The notes beneath the pieces are model-generated. The model saw only the letters and a list, made by a program, of their open reading frames with translations, was not told the origin of the DNA and did no database searches. Positions 1 through 11,757 of a DNA stretch of 64,000 nucleotides are shown here, one piece after another. The stretch spans positions 46,150 to 110,149 of the forward strand of contig JACYLQ010000002.1 of the NCBI GenBank assembly GCA_015272395.1, in the 5' to 3' direction. Origin of the DNA: Calothrix sp. C42_A2020_038. GTDB lineage: Bacteria > Cyanobacteriota > Cyanobacteriia > Cyanobacteriales > Nostocaceae. Positions within the stretch are counted from its first letter, which is position 1; each line of letters opens with the position of its first letter. A program made the translations under genes and the position numbers.

Positions 1-220
1 TAGTGTCATTCAATAGTGAGCTTAATATTCTTAAATTGTCTCCATAAATTAATTTATTTTTTGGATGTTTATCTACTGTAACAACATGTTTTAATTTTGC
101 TGGTTGGGTAGTTAGTATATGTTCTGCTGGAATTTTGCCTTCGTAATTTAATTGAAAGGATATACTTTTATTTATTGAGTTACTGATATAACTGTTTTTT
201 CCAGGTATTCCTGTTGCCAT
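1..220 (-). CDS. N-terminal part of a site-specific DNA methyltransferase (truncated by window edge)
   Basis: Minus-strand ORF absent from the supplied track, ATG at 220, open to the window edge: MATGIPGKNSYISNSINKSISFQLNYEGKIPAEHILTTQPAKLKHVVTVDKHPKNKLIYGDNLRILSSLLNDT. KLIYGDNLxxLxxLL is the typical N-terminal motif of beta-class DNA MTases, just before the DPPF/Y region. Confidence 0.7.
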   Translation of the reverse strand, partial: MATGIPGKNSYISNSINKSISFQLNYEGKIPAEHILTTQPAKLKHVVTVDKHPKNKLIYGDNLRILSSLLNDT

Positions 221-450
221 GTAAGTGTTAATTTTATTGGTATGTTTGTCTATATTACTTGATAAGTGAATAAAGGTTAAGCGTTCTGTACGGTTGGTGG
301 TGCGTAACTGCGTTTAAATTTTTCATTTTTGTTTTGGTTTTTTCGTGCAGTCAGGCGCTACGAGACATTGCTTAATATTTTAGGCGCCTAACAATGTTGT
401 TTCAAAGCAGTTTTTTAACTAAGCCCTCTTGTAGAGGACTTACGCTATTA

Positions 451-474
451 GCATGGGGTTTGCAACCCCTATGC
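451..474. terminator. Inverted repeat gcatggggtt-tgc-aacccctatgc downstream of the MTase promoter region / 138-aa gene end
   Basis: Hairpin readable in sequence; no strong T-tract on the expected side. Confidence 0.3.
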
Positions 475-485
475 GGGTCTTATAA

Positions 486-902
486 TTACATAGAGTAACC
501 TGTGGCTTTTTCGATATAATCGACGACTTTTTGATATGATTCGGGGTTACTGGTAGGGTTGATGATGATGGGAATTGTGCTATCAGGCAACCAAAAGGTG
601 ATTCTACCGTTTGGTTCGCGGCAAAATGAACTAATACACCTTAAGTTGATTACGTACTCGTTTCTTTCGTAAAATATTTTTACCCAGTATGTATTTTCAC
701 GCAATTGTGTGACTCTTTCGATGTAGTCAAGAATTTTTTGGTAGTCTTTTTGGTTACTTTGCGGGTTTATCACAATCGGAATAGCATTGTCCGGCAACCA
801 AAATGTTACTCTACAATTTGGTTCACGGCAAAATGCGCTGACACACTCAAAATTAACTATGTACTCGTTGCGGTCAAAAATGACTTTTTCCCAGTACGCC
901 AC
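486..902 (-). CDS. Hypothetical protein with two tandem ~65-aa homologous domains
   Basis: Internal duplication: WEKVIFDRNEYIVNFECVSAFCREPNCRVTFWLPDNAIPIVINPQSN...Y vs WVKIFYERNEYVINLRCISSFCREPNGRITFWLPDSTIPIIINPTSN...Y. Confidence 0.75.
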   Translation of the reverse strand: MAYWEKVIFDRNEYIVNFECVSAFCREPNCRVTFWLPDNAIPIVINPQSNQKDYQKILDYIERVTQLRENTYWVKIFYERNEYVINLRCISSFCREPNGRITFWLPDSTIPIIINPTSNPESYQKVVDYIEKATGYSM

Positions 903-1085
903 GATTTCCCCTCATAATTAAATAAAAAAGTGTTGAGTGTTCAAAAAGCCAGTGCTGTGGATGTTACCAACAGCACGTACTGCTGTTAATGAGTACTGAG
1001 AAAGGTTGTTGATGATGGCTCTCAACTCGTACAGACGCAATTAACTTCGTCTGTGTTCATAACTCTTAATTCAGCACTCATCACT

Positions 1086-2726
<1,641 letters not shown>

Positions 2727-2789
2727 TCAATTATCAAATTTTAGCAACTTCTCTAAAAGACACCCCGTCATTGTGCCACAGTAAATGTT

Positions 2790-4619
2790 GTGTTCTATTT
2801 ATTTAGTGGCGTGAAACTCGTTTTAGGACTATTACTATTAGGTTCGATACTCACCCCCTCTTTAGTTTTGGCTACTGAACAATCCCTTAAGGTTGTCTAC
2901 CCCAGAACCAACCACAAAACAAGTGCCGATAGAATTTTCTTCATTGGCACGGCGCCGCCAACCGGACAAGTTTTTATCAATGGTAAACTAATTACCAGAA
3001 GTAAATCTGGTCATTTTGCACCAAGTTTTCCTTTGCAAGTTGGGGAAAATAACTTTACTTTACGCTACCAAGATCAAGAATTATTGATTAAAGTAACGCG
3101 CACCGCCTTACAACCCAAAATTCCCCAAGGATTGGCATTTGCTCCCGATTCTCTCACACCAGTGGCAGATATCACCCGTTTAAGCGGAGAAACAATTTGT
3201 TTTAGTGCTATTGCACCTGATTCGGCAAATGTTTCTGTTAAGCTTGGTAATCAAACAGTGACTCTTCGACCTCAACCACGAACCGCACAACTTCCGGACA
3301 ATAAAGCCGCATTAACAGGGAGCAACCAACCAATTGTTCCAACAAATATTAGTCAGTACTCTGGCTGCACAAGTTTTAGTTTATTAACTAGTGCTAACAA
3401 CATCGTTTCAGGTGCAGTTATTCCAGATACTCGCACTTCAATCGATTTAGGTAAACCGGAATTCCAACTAACCCTCAATGGTAAGACTACTACTCAAACC
3501 GGAACTGGTAAAATTACTATACTTTCTCCAGCACAATTGGAAGTAGTAGAAGTAACAGCGGAAGCTGGTGTCGCTCGAACTGGACCTGGTACTGATTATT
3601 CTCGATTAACACCTCTACCAAAAGGTACAAAAATATCGGTTACAGGCAAAGATGGTGATTGGTTGCGTTTGGATTATGGTGCTTGGATAAATAGCAAAGA
3701 AACAAGAGTAATACCAGGTGCTGTTGCACCCCATACTATTATTCGCAGTATTGGCTATCGGAATTTACCAACTCATACAGAAGTTGTTTTTCCGTTGCAA
3801 TCTCCTGTACCTGTTAGTGTTCAGCAAAAAGACAAATCTCTTGTGCTGACACTTTACAACACTACAGCCCAGACCGATACCTTTCGCACTGACAATAACC
3901 CAATTATTTCGCGTCTCGACTGGCAGCAAGTTAATCCCAACCAAGTTCAATATATTTTTAATCTCAAGAACAACCAACAGTGGGGTTACAAACTTCGTTA
4001 CGAAGGTACAAGCTTGGTGTTAACAATGCGTCATCCTCCCGTTCGTAATAAAGGTAGTCAACCTTTATCGGGTATAAAAGTATTATTAGACCCAGGACAT
4101 GGAGGCAAAGAACCTGGCGCCACTGGCCCAGATGGTACCTTAGAAAAAGATGTTAATCTCGTAATTTCCAAATTAATACGCGATGACTTAATCAAACGCG
4201 GCGCCACGGTGGTAATGACGCGCGAAGATGATAAAGAGCTTTCGCTTGTTGAACGTCAAAAAATTATCGATACGGAAGCGCCAACCATTGCCCTATCGGT
4301 TCATCATAACTCATTACCTGATAACGGCGATGCCGAGAATACTAAAGGCTTTGGTTCGTTTTGGTACCATCCTCAAGCCCATGACTTAGCTTTATTCTTG
4401 CATAACTATGTAGTTGAAAAATTAAAGCGTCCCTCCTATGGGGTATTTTGGAATAACTTGGCACTAACACGTCCTGCTAGCTCACCATCCGTATTACTCG
4501 AACTCGGGTTTATGAGTAACCCCAATGAAATAGAGTTAATTGTAGACCCCAAAGACCAGAAACAAATGGCGCGCGCTATCTCAGATGGCATCGTAGAATG
4601 GTTTAAAAATAAGTTGTAG
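2790..4619 (+). CDS. N-acetylmuramoyl-L-alanine amidase with SH3-like and Amidase_3 domains
   Basis: Signal-like N-terminus, SH3-like GVARTGPGTDYSRLTPLPKGTKISVTGKDGDWLRLDYGAWI, Amidase_3 VLLDPGHGGKEPGATGP...SVHHNSLPD...LLELGFMSNPNE. GTG start. Confidence 0.93.
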   Translation: MFYLFSGVKLVLGLLLLGSILTPSLVLATEQSLKVVYPRTNHKTSADRIFFIGTAPPTGQVFINGKLITRSKSGHFAPSFPLQVGENNFTLRYQDQELLIKVTRTALQPKIPQGLAFAPDSLTPVADITRLSGETICFSAIAPDSANVSVKLGNQTVTLRPQPRTAQLPDNKAALTGSNQPIVPTNISQYSGCTSFSLLTSANNIVSGAVIPDTRTSIDLGKPEFQLTLNGKTTTQTGTGKITILSPAQLEVVEVTAEAGVARTGPGTDYSRLTPLPKGTKISVTGKDGDWLRLDYGAWINSKETRVIPGAVAPHTIIRSIGYRNLPTHTEVVFPLQSPVPVSVQQKDKSLVLTLYNTTAQTDTFRTDNNPIISRLDWQQVNPNQVQYIFNLKNNQQWGYKLRYEGTSLVLTMRHPPVRNKGSQPLSGIKVLLDPGHGGKEPGATGPDGTLEKDVNLVISKLIRDDLIKRGATVVMTREDDKELSLVERQKIIDTEAPTIALSVHHNSLPDNGDAENTKGFGSFWYHPQAHDLALFLHNYVVEKLKRPSYGVFWNNLALTRPASSPSVLLELGFMSNPNEIELIVDPKDQKQMARAISDGIVEWFKNKL

Positions 4620-4647
4620 TGGGTAGAAAAATTAGCAACGGATAATG

Positions 4648-4722
4648 AACGGATGTAACGGATAATTGATTCTAAATATCTAGATTTTGTTTGTAACCAA
4701 CAAGTCATCCGTCACATCCGTT
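4648..4722. repeat. Imperfect inverted repeat aacggatgtaacggat / atccgtcacatccgtt
   Basis: Arms 4648-4663 and 4707-4722 pair with one mismatch; just downstream of the amidase gene. Confidence 0.6.
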
Positions 4723-5520
4723 GCTCTCCCCACCACCTTTGATATATAACAACAGCCGAAATTTATAATCATAATTTTACTTATAAGTAATTATGAACAT
4801 TAATGTTGTTTTAATTAAAATCATTTTATATTGAATTGATCAATATATTATTCATAATCTATTGCTCAAGTTTGATGTATACAATCACTACGGTCTTTTT
4901 AATCTTTGGTGTCATAACTAAATATTTGTCTGAAAACATAAAAATTAATCTTAGCTTCATAAATTTCATTTATACGTGCTGTTAATATACAGTCAAACTT
5001 TAAACGGGCAAATATTCTAGAGGTTATTAAAGCAATGAAAAATACAAAGTTTTTATGTATTTTAGTTAACTAAATAAACCTTGGTATATTTATGATGTGA
5101 TAGTTATGGGATACTTAATCTCAGTAAATGTTCTATTACAGCCGTTTATAGCAGGTGGAGATTGCGTAAGTATCCATATGCAAAGTTTGTAAGTTTTTAT
5201 CTGTTACGGATGTTACACTTTGATGAAGTTGTGCTTAAATATATTATTGCAGAAAGCTTTTTTGTACATGATGAAAACATTTTACGCTCTAGTATACTTA
5301 ATACATAAGTAAATGTATTTAAATATACTAGTGTTTTAGCGTAAGTGGAGTGGTAGTATTTGATTGTCTTGCCAAATTAATAGGATGTACGAGCGTAGCG
5401 CTTGATTGGCTTCTACCATTGCTTTAGCCTGAACATTTGGTTGTGCAATTTTTAATCAACGTTTGTGCATTCTGCAAGTACTTAATAAGTAAAGCTGTTT
5501 AATTTAGAGAGGAAAACTCT

Positions 5521-7779
5521 GTGTCTAACAGACTATCGCTGAATAATTTACGCGCGTTACAACAACAAGCGCTGCAAACGGGACCATTCGGATTTCAAGC
5601 AGTTAATGCTCCTTTGGTTAGAACTCCAAATGGGCTAGCTGACCCAAATGAGTTACTTTCTGCTTCTCCATCTTTGCAGGGTGCTTCCAGTCCTGTCGCT
5701 GCTAATGCTACCCAAGGTTTGTCGGGTGTTTCAGGTATTTTTAATTACACAGGTACTGCTCCTAGAGTTGTTAATTCTAACATAACTATTACAGGTATTG
5801 ATACGCTTAATGGTGCGCGGGTACTGATTGACAACTTCGATGCCAGTAAAGACCGTCTCAGTATTAATGGTTTAGCGACTGGTAGCGAAAATGGAGTGAA
5901 TTGGGAGTACGACCAGGCAAGGGGTGTTTTAACTTTAAGTTCGACCAGTTCTGTTAGTTCCAGTATTTACCAAGGTTTACTGCGTCGAGTTGCGTATGCA
6001 AATACTGATGCTAATAATCCTGGAAATGCGCGCGGTATTCAGTATTCGCTTGGAAGTTTACTGGCAAATCCAGAAAACGGACATTTTTATCAGTTTGTAC
6101 CAGTCGATGTAAATGACACGGGTATTTCTTGGATTGATGCTAGAAACGCTGCTGCAAACCCAAGCAATAACTACTTTGGGCGCCAAGGTTATTTAGCAAC
6201 AATTACCTCTGCAACCGAACAAGAGTTCATTGAACGTCGAGTTAGTGGTAATGGTTGGATCGGCGCCACTGACCAAGCAGTTGAAGGTGAATGGCGATGG
6301 GTAACAGGTCCGGAAGGAACAGAAGACTCAAACCAAGGAAGATTGTTTTGGCGAGGGATAGGTGCCGATTTCAACAACAACCGCGCTAACAATGCTGGCC
6401 CAGTCGGAAATTTTTACAGTAATTGGGACTTGGCAAACAATGAACCCAATAACAATCCAGCTAGTGGCGACCCAAATGGTGAAGACTATGCCCACATTGT
6501 TGGGAATGCTGGTGCTGGAACTATAGGCAAATGGAATGACCTTCCTAATCAGCAAAACTATACAAATTTCGGTGTGGCACCCTACAGACCCCAAGGTTAC
6601 ATCGTCGAATACGGCGGTTTAGCAAGTGATACTCCTTTAACAATTAGCGCTAGGGTGACGCTTAATTTTAGTCGTCCTTTGGGTGAGGCTCCTGGCGCCG
6701 CTGCTGGCACTAGAACAAGAGGTCCTAATTTCAACGACACAGCTAGTCCAGAAATTCTCTGGCGCAACTACGGTCAAGGTGCTAGTCGTGGGTTGAATGC
6801 AATTTGGACTCTCAACTATGATGCTACAAACGCGACTCAAGCTTTTACTCTTAATACAGACCCGAAACTCACCAAATTTATTTTGGAAGCTAGAGATACT
6901 GGTTGGGAAATTGAAGGCTTGTATGATGTTGATGGAAATGGCATTGATGATATTTTCTGGCGCAATTACACAACAGGTGAAAATGGCGTTTGGTTAATGA
7001 GGTTTGATGCAAATACTGGCGCCGAACTTATTCAAGGCATCTTCCTTGATCGAGTCACTGATGTCAGTTGGGAAATAGAAGGAGTCTTAAACTTTGATGA
7101 AAATGCAGGACCTGAAATTCTCTGGCGCAACTACAGAACAGGTGAAACAGCTATATGGTCATACGATTATAACCCTGCCAACACTGCTAACCCCTTGACC
7201 CTAAATTCGACAAGAACTAGATTTGTCGGCGCCCCAGTCGATATCAATTGGTACATCGAAGGTTGGGCCGACTTTAATAATGACCAAATTCCTGATATCC
7301 TCTGGCGTAATTACAGAACAGGTGAAAACGGAATTTGGGAACTGAATAGAAACGCTACTGGTAATAACCCATATTTAACTCGAGGCTATTTCATCAGCAG
7401 AGTTGAAGACCCATTATGGGAAGTTGCAGATGTTATCGACTTCGATAGAGATGGTGTTGCCGATATTTTATGGCGCAACTACCGTACTGGTCAAAATGCT
7501 ATCTGGGGAATGACTAGTGCTGGTGACTTTAACCCTGCCAAGACAAATTTCATTGCTCAAGTTCCAGATACTAACTGGCGTATTGAAGGTACTGGTGATT
7601 TCACAGGAGATGATATTCCTGATATAGTATGGCGTAACTATCGTACTGGTCAAAACGGAATCTGGCGTATGAAGCTTGAAAACAATCGATTTGTCTATGA
7701 TAGTGGATTCTTTATCGATACAGTTGAAGACCTTGCTTGGGAAATTGAAGGGCCAAGCCCAACGCGCGATGTTGCATAA
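5521..7779 (+). CDS. C-type lectin domain plus six VCBS/FG-GAP-like repeats, probable exported/surface protein
   Basis: GTG start after agaggaaaa RBS; lectin-like FYQFVPVDVNDTGISWIDARNAA...WIGATDQAVEGEWRWVTG...WNDLPNQ...YIVEYGG; six copies of xDI(L/V)WRNYRTG(E/Q)N(G/A)IW preceded by W.IEG..DF(D/N).D. Confidence 0.82.
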   Translation: MSNRLSLNNLRALQQQALQTGPFGFQAVNAPLVRTPNGLADPNELLSASPSLQGASSPVAANATQGLSGVSGIFNYTGTAPRVVNSNITITGIDTLNGARVLIDNFDASKDRLSINGLATGSENGVNWEYDQARGVLTLSSTSSVSSSIYQGLLRRVAYANTDANNPGNARGIQYSLGSLLANPENGHFYQFVPVDVNDTGISWIDARNAAANPSNNYFGRQGYLATITSATEQEFIERRVSGNGWIGATDQAVEGEWRWVTGPEGTEDSNQGRLFWRGIGADFNNNRANNAGPVGNFYSNWDLANNEPNNNPASGDPNGEDYAHIVGNAGAGTIGKWNDLPNQQNYTNFGVAPYRPQGYIVEYGGLASDTPLTISARVTLNFSRPLGEAPGAAAGTRTRGPNFNDTASPEILWRNYGQGASRGLNAIWTLNYDATNATQAFTLNTDPKLTKFILEARDTGWEIEGLYDVDGNGIDDIFWRNYTTGENGVWLMRFDANTGAELIQGIFLDRVTDVSWEIEGVLNFDENAGPEILWRNYRTGETAIWSYDYNPANTANPLTLNSTRTRFVGAPVDINWYIEGWADFNNDQIPDILWRNYRTGENGIWELNRNATGNNPYLTRGYFISRVEDPLWEVADVIDFDRDGVADILWRNYRTGQNAIWGMTSAGDFNPAKTNFIAQVPDTNWRIEGTGDFTGDDIPDIVWRNYRTGQNGIWRMKLENNRFVYDSGFFIDTVEDLAWEIEGPSPTRDVA

Positions 7780-7823
7780 ATAAACATCGGAAATAAACAT
7801 CGGATAATTTTGTGAGATATTTT

Positions 7824-7848
7824 CCCTGGCTAAAAGCTGGGGTTTTTT
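7824..7848 (+). terminator. Rho-independent-like terminator downstream of the lectin/VCBS gene
   Basis: ccctggctaaaagctggggttttttg: stem (with wobbles) followed by T6. Confidence 0.65.
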
Positions 7849-8593
7849 GTTCGATAGCGTTAACTTTTATTTGCACACTGAGTACAATTTTTCCTTGTTT
7901 AATCCGGGAAAAAACGCTTGCTTTACAATTTCTTTATAGAAACTTGTTTTTTTCTATATACTAGCTTTACATTTTATATTTTATTTTGTTCAAAATAAAA
8001 GATATATTAAAGTTCATAATACGCAGGTGTGCCTAGTGATATTACAGGCGATTGTTCTGTCAAGCTATACAGCAAGTAGCTATCTGTAACAATCGACAGT
8101 AGATTTATTTAGTACTGTTAGGTTTTAATATGTACTGTTTATTCCACTCGTCCAAGACTCACAATCTTGTTGAATTAGTTGGATTGAATTATATAATTTT
8201 CAAGTCAGGGCAATTTGTGCGATTACTAAGCTTTAATAGTCACGGTTAAGTTAGCAAAATTTCAGGAAAGTATAAGTTGACTTCACCAAGTTTAATTTGG
8301 ATGCATATTTAGCTTTCTGAATGTGCAATTTGATGCTGTAGCTTAACATCACTAAAAAAATGTGTGTGAATCAAGATAAATATGAAGATTCTACCTAACG
8401 ATTGAAGCATTATTGATGTAATAACAACTTAAATGGAGATTGCATCTCTGATTAAAATACTATAGTTTATGCAAAATAAGATTTGGTTTGATAATCGTAT
8501 AATCTCTTATTAAGTGTGTTCTGATTAGGTAAGTGCCTAGGCTAGTAGTTGAGAATATTTTCATGTTCAAGAACACTTGTTTTGATAGTGGTG

Positions 8594-9421
8594 ATGAGGC
8601 AAATAAACTTACTGAATGTGACCATCCATAACATCACAATGATGGAGCTTCTCGAACAGCTTCGAGGTGGTGGGATTGTTTTTACGCCAAATGTTGATCA
8701 TGTGATGAAATTGCAGGAGAATCATGAGTTTTATGGTGTGTACCAAGAAGCTGACTACCGAGTTTGTGATAGTAAAGTTTTGATGTATGTATCCAAGTTT
8801 TTGGGAACGCCAATTCTGGAGAAGATTTCTGGCTCAGATTTATTTCCAGCGTTCTATCAGTACTATCGGAATGATGAAAATATCAAGATTTTTTTGCTTG
8901 GTTCCGAGCCAAAAGTTGTCAAGCGCGCGCAGAAGGTAATCAATACAAAAGTTGGTCGTAATATCGTAATTGCAGCACATTCTCCTTCTTATGGGTTTGA
9001 AAAGAATGAGCAAGAGTGCCAAAAAATTGTGGATTTAATCAATAGATCCGGAGCTACAGTATTAGCAATTGGAGTTGGCGCCCCCAAACAGGAAATATGG
9101 ATTGCAAAATACCGACATCAGTTAAAGAACGTGAAAATTTTCTTGGCAATTGGCGCCACAATTAATTTTGAAGCAGGTGAGATTCAGCGTTCACCAAGAT
9201 GGATGAGCGAAACTGGCTTGGAATGGTTATATCGACTCATGCTGGAACCAAAGCGCTTGTGGAAGCGATATGTACTAAGCGCATTACCCTTCTTGTGGTT
9301 AGTTTTAAAGCAACGAATGCAACTCTATCAAAATCCTTGGTCAGCAATCGAACCAACACCAGCAAAAATAGCACAATCTAAACTCCGAGTGCCAGTCATT
9401 AAGAGTGCTACAAAAGTTTAG
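8594..9421 (+). CDS. WecG/TagA/CpsF family glycosyltransferase
   Basis: MRQINLLNVTIHN...FTPNVDHVMKLQ...YRVCDSKVL...ISGSDLF...VGAPKQEIWI...GATINFEAGEIQRSPRWMSETGLEWLYRLMLEPKRLWKRY. ORF track starts at 8549 (TTG); ATG at 8594 is likelier. Confidence 0.93.
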   Translation: MRQINLLNVTIHNITMMELLEQLRGGGIVFTPNVDHVMKLQENHEFYGVYQEADYRVCDSKVLMYVSKFLGTPILEKISGSDLFPAFYQYYRNDENIKIFLLGSEPKVVKRAQKVINTKVGRNIVIAAHSPSYGFEKNEQECQKIVDLINRSGATVLAIGVGAPKQEIWIAKYRHQLKNVKIFLAIGATINFEAGEIQRSPRWMSETGLEWLYRLMLEPKRLWKRYVLSALPFLWLVLKQRMQLYQNPWSAIEPTPAKIAQSKLRVPVIKSATKV

Positions 9422-9494
9422 CAAATTTAGATTAGACGTAAGCCTATCTATATTAGTATCTACTAATCCAATCGTTACTACATGAGCGACTTGT

Positions 9495-11693
9495 ATGGAA
9501 CAGCAATACAAAAGTTCTGAAGACATTGATATTCGCAGCTACTGGTTAGTTTTGAAGCGACGCTGGTTAGTTGCATCAGGAATTTTTTTGACATCTGTTG
9601 CAATATCAGGGTTTGCAATTTCACTACAACGACCTACTTATCAAGCTTCGGGAAAATTACTGTTTCAATCAAACCGTATTTCATCCTTGACCGGAGTGGG
9701 TGAAAAAAATGGGGATTTAGAAACTGTGAGAAATGAAGCTAATCCTCTTTCCACCCAAGCGGAGATTTTGCAGTCGCGTCCGATTTTAGAAAACGTAGTT
9801 AAAAAATTAAACCTACGCGACGCAGACGGTAATCTCATCGCGCCACAATCTATTAATATAAAAGTTGAGCCAGTTGTTGGAACTGACGTACTGAAAGTGT
9901 CGCATATATCTAGCGAACCGGAAATCGCTGCAAAGGTTGTAGACCAAATCATGCAGTCGTATGTAGAAAATAATATTCAAAATAACCGTTTGGAAGCGAT
10001 CTCAGCACGTAAATTTATTGAGACTCAACTACCACGCGCGGAAGGTGAGTTGAATCGAACAACTGAGGAGTTACGTCAATTTAAGGCAAGAAATCAAGTT
10101 ATTAATTTAGACAGAGAAACTGAGGAAACCGTAAGGAGTATTGCCGAGCTTGATAACCAGTTCAACCAAGTTAAAGCACAATTAGCGGAGGTTACATCAC
10201 AACAAGCGGAACTTCGTTCTCAAATCAAAATACCAAGTTCGGAGGCAGTTGATCGAACTTCATTGTCCCTGATACCGGGAGTGCAAGAAGTATTGGGTGA
10301 ACTACAAAAAGTACAAAGTCAACTAGTTCAAAGCCAAACACAGTTAACGAATAACCACCCCACAATCATTACCCTTAAGCAGAAAGAAACTGCCCTCAAT
10401 AATTTATTGCAGCAACGAGTCAATCAATCTTTAGGTACGAACGTTCGTGTTTCACCCAATCGTTTGCAGTTAGGTCAACTCAAAGAACAACTTGTCGGAG
10501 AGTCGGTTCGCTTAGAAGCACAGCGCTTGGGTCTGGAAAATAAAGCTCAAACTCTCTCCAACCTCCACAGTCAATTTAAGCGACGCGCGGATGTTCTGCC
10601 AAATTTAGAAAAAAAACAGGGTGACTTAGAACGACGTTTGGCAGTAGCTCAAAAAACTTATGAAACCTTGCTTAGTCGTTTACAAGAAATTCGTGTTGCT
10701 GAAAACCAAACTGTGGGTAACGCACGGGTAGTTCAAAATGCCATTGTTTCACCAAACCCAGCTCGTACACGAATGATGTTTCTGCTTGGAGCGGGTGGTA
10801 TTTTTGTCGGCACTATGCTAGGAATTGCTGCTGCCTTTCTTGTTGATGTTATTGATAAGTCGATCAAGACAATCAAAGAAGCTCAAGATGTATTTGGTTA
10901 CACATTGCTTGGTTTGATTCCCAAATTTGATAGTGCCAGTAATATTGAACAAACAATCGAAGGCGCCTCACCACGAGTAGTTGTAGGTACTTTACCACGC
11001 TCTGTGATTCACGAAGCATATCAAATGCTACAGGCGAACTTAAAGTTTATTAGTCATAAAACAGTTCGCACAATAGTTATTACTAGCTCAGTACCTGGTG
11101 AAGGTAAGTCAGAAGTTTCAGCAAATTTAGCTGCTGTAATCGCTCAAGCTGGGAAAAAAGTTTTGCTTGTTGATGCAGATATGCGTAACCCTTCGCAGCA
11201 TCACTTGTGGGGAGTAATGAATTTGACAGGGTTAAGTAATGTCATAGTCGGTCAAGACCGAATTCGCAGTAGCATCCAATTGATAACACGAAATTTATCG
11301 ATATTAACTGCGGGAGTTATACCACCAAATCCACAGGCATTAATCGATTCTGAGAGTATGAATGCCTTGATTCAGGCTTTGTCACAACACTATGACTATA
11401 TAATCTTTGATACTCCTCCTTTAGCTGGAACGGCAGATGCAGCAGTCTTGGGCAAGATGGCTGATGGTGTTTTAGTTGTAGTTCGTCCTGGTGTCGCAGA
11501 TTCTGCTAGCGCTGTTGCTGCCAAAACTTTGTTAATGCGCTCAGAAGCAAATGTTCTCGGCATTGTTGCCAATGGCGTTAATGTTAAACATGAGCCTGAT
11601 AGTTACTTTTATTACAACAGTAGCCGTGATATTGACAAAGATTCATTAGTAAGTCAAAAAGCTATTACCAAAGAGGCTCGCAGTCAACGTTAA
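9495..11693 (+). CDS. Wzc-like polysaccharide co-polymerase / BY-kinase (Wzz + CpsD-type ATPase)
   Basis: N-terminal Wzz region, coiled coil, second TM, Walker A SSVPGEGKSEVSANLA, Walker A' LLVDADMRNP, YIIFDTPPLAGTADA; C-terminal YFYYN. Confidence 0.93.
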   Translation: MEQQYKSSEDIDIRSYWLVLKRRWLVASGIFLTSVAISGFAISLQRPTYQASGKLLFQSNRISSLTGVGEKNGDLETVRNEANPLSTQAEILQSRPILENVVKKLNLRDADGNLIAPQSINIKVEPVVGTDVLKVSHISSEPEIAAKVVDQIMQSYVENNIQNNRLEAISARKFIETQLPRAEGELNRTTEELRQFKARNQVINLDRETEETVRSIAELDNQFNQVKAQLAEVTSQQAELRSQIKIPSSEAVDRTSLSLIPGVQEVLGELQKVQSQLVQSQTQLTNNHPTIITLKQKETALNNLLQQRVNQSLGTNVRVSPNRLQLGQLKEQLVGESVRLEAQRLGLENKAQTLSNLHSQFKRRADVLPNLEKKQGDLERRLAVAQKTYETLLSRLQEIRVAENQTVGNARVVQNAIVSPNPARTRMMFLLGAGGIFVGTMLGIAAAFLVDVIDKSIKTIKEAQDVFGYTLLGLIPKFDSASNIEQTIEGASPRVVVGTLPRSVIHEAYQMLQANLKFISHKTVRTIVITSSVPGEGKSEVSANLAAVIAQAGKKVLLVDADMRNPSQHHLWGVMNLTGLSNVIVGQDRIRSSIQLITRNLSILTAGVIPPNPQALIDSESMNALIQALSQHYDYIIFDTPPLAGTADAAVLGKMADGVLVVVRPGVADSASAVAAKTLLMRSEANVLGIVANGVNVKHEPDSYFYYNSSRDIDKDSLVSQKAITKEARSQR

Positions 11694-11700
11694 CTTTTAG

Positions 11701-11729
11701 ATTCCCGACTTTTCCCTCAAGTTGGGAAT
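11701..11729. repeat. Dispersed hairpin ATTCCCGACTT...AAGTTGGGAAT (family copy 1)
   Basis: Inverted repeat shared with 25762-25788, 30835-30863, 35546-35579, 39125-39155. Confidence 0.7.
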
Positions 11730-11757
11730 TTAATTAGGAATCTGAGGAATTCAAAGT

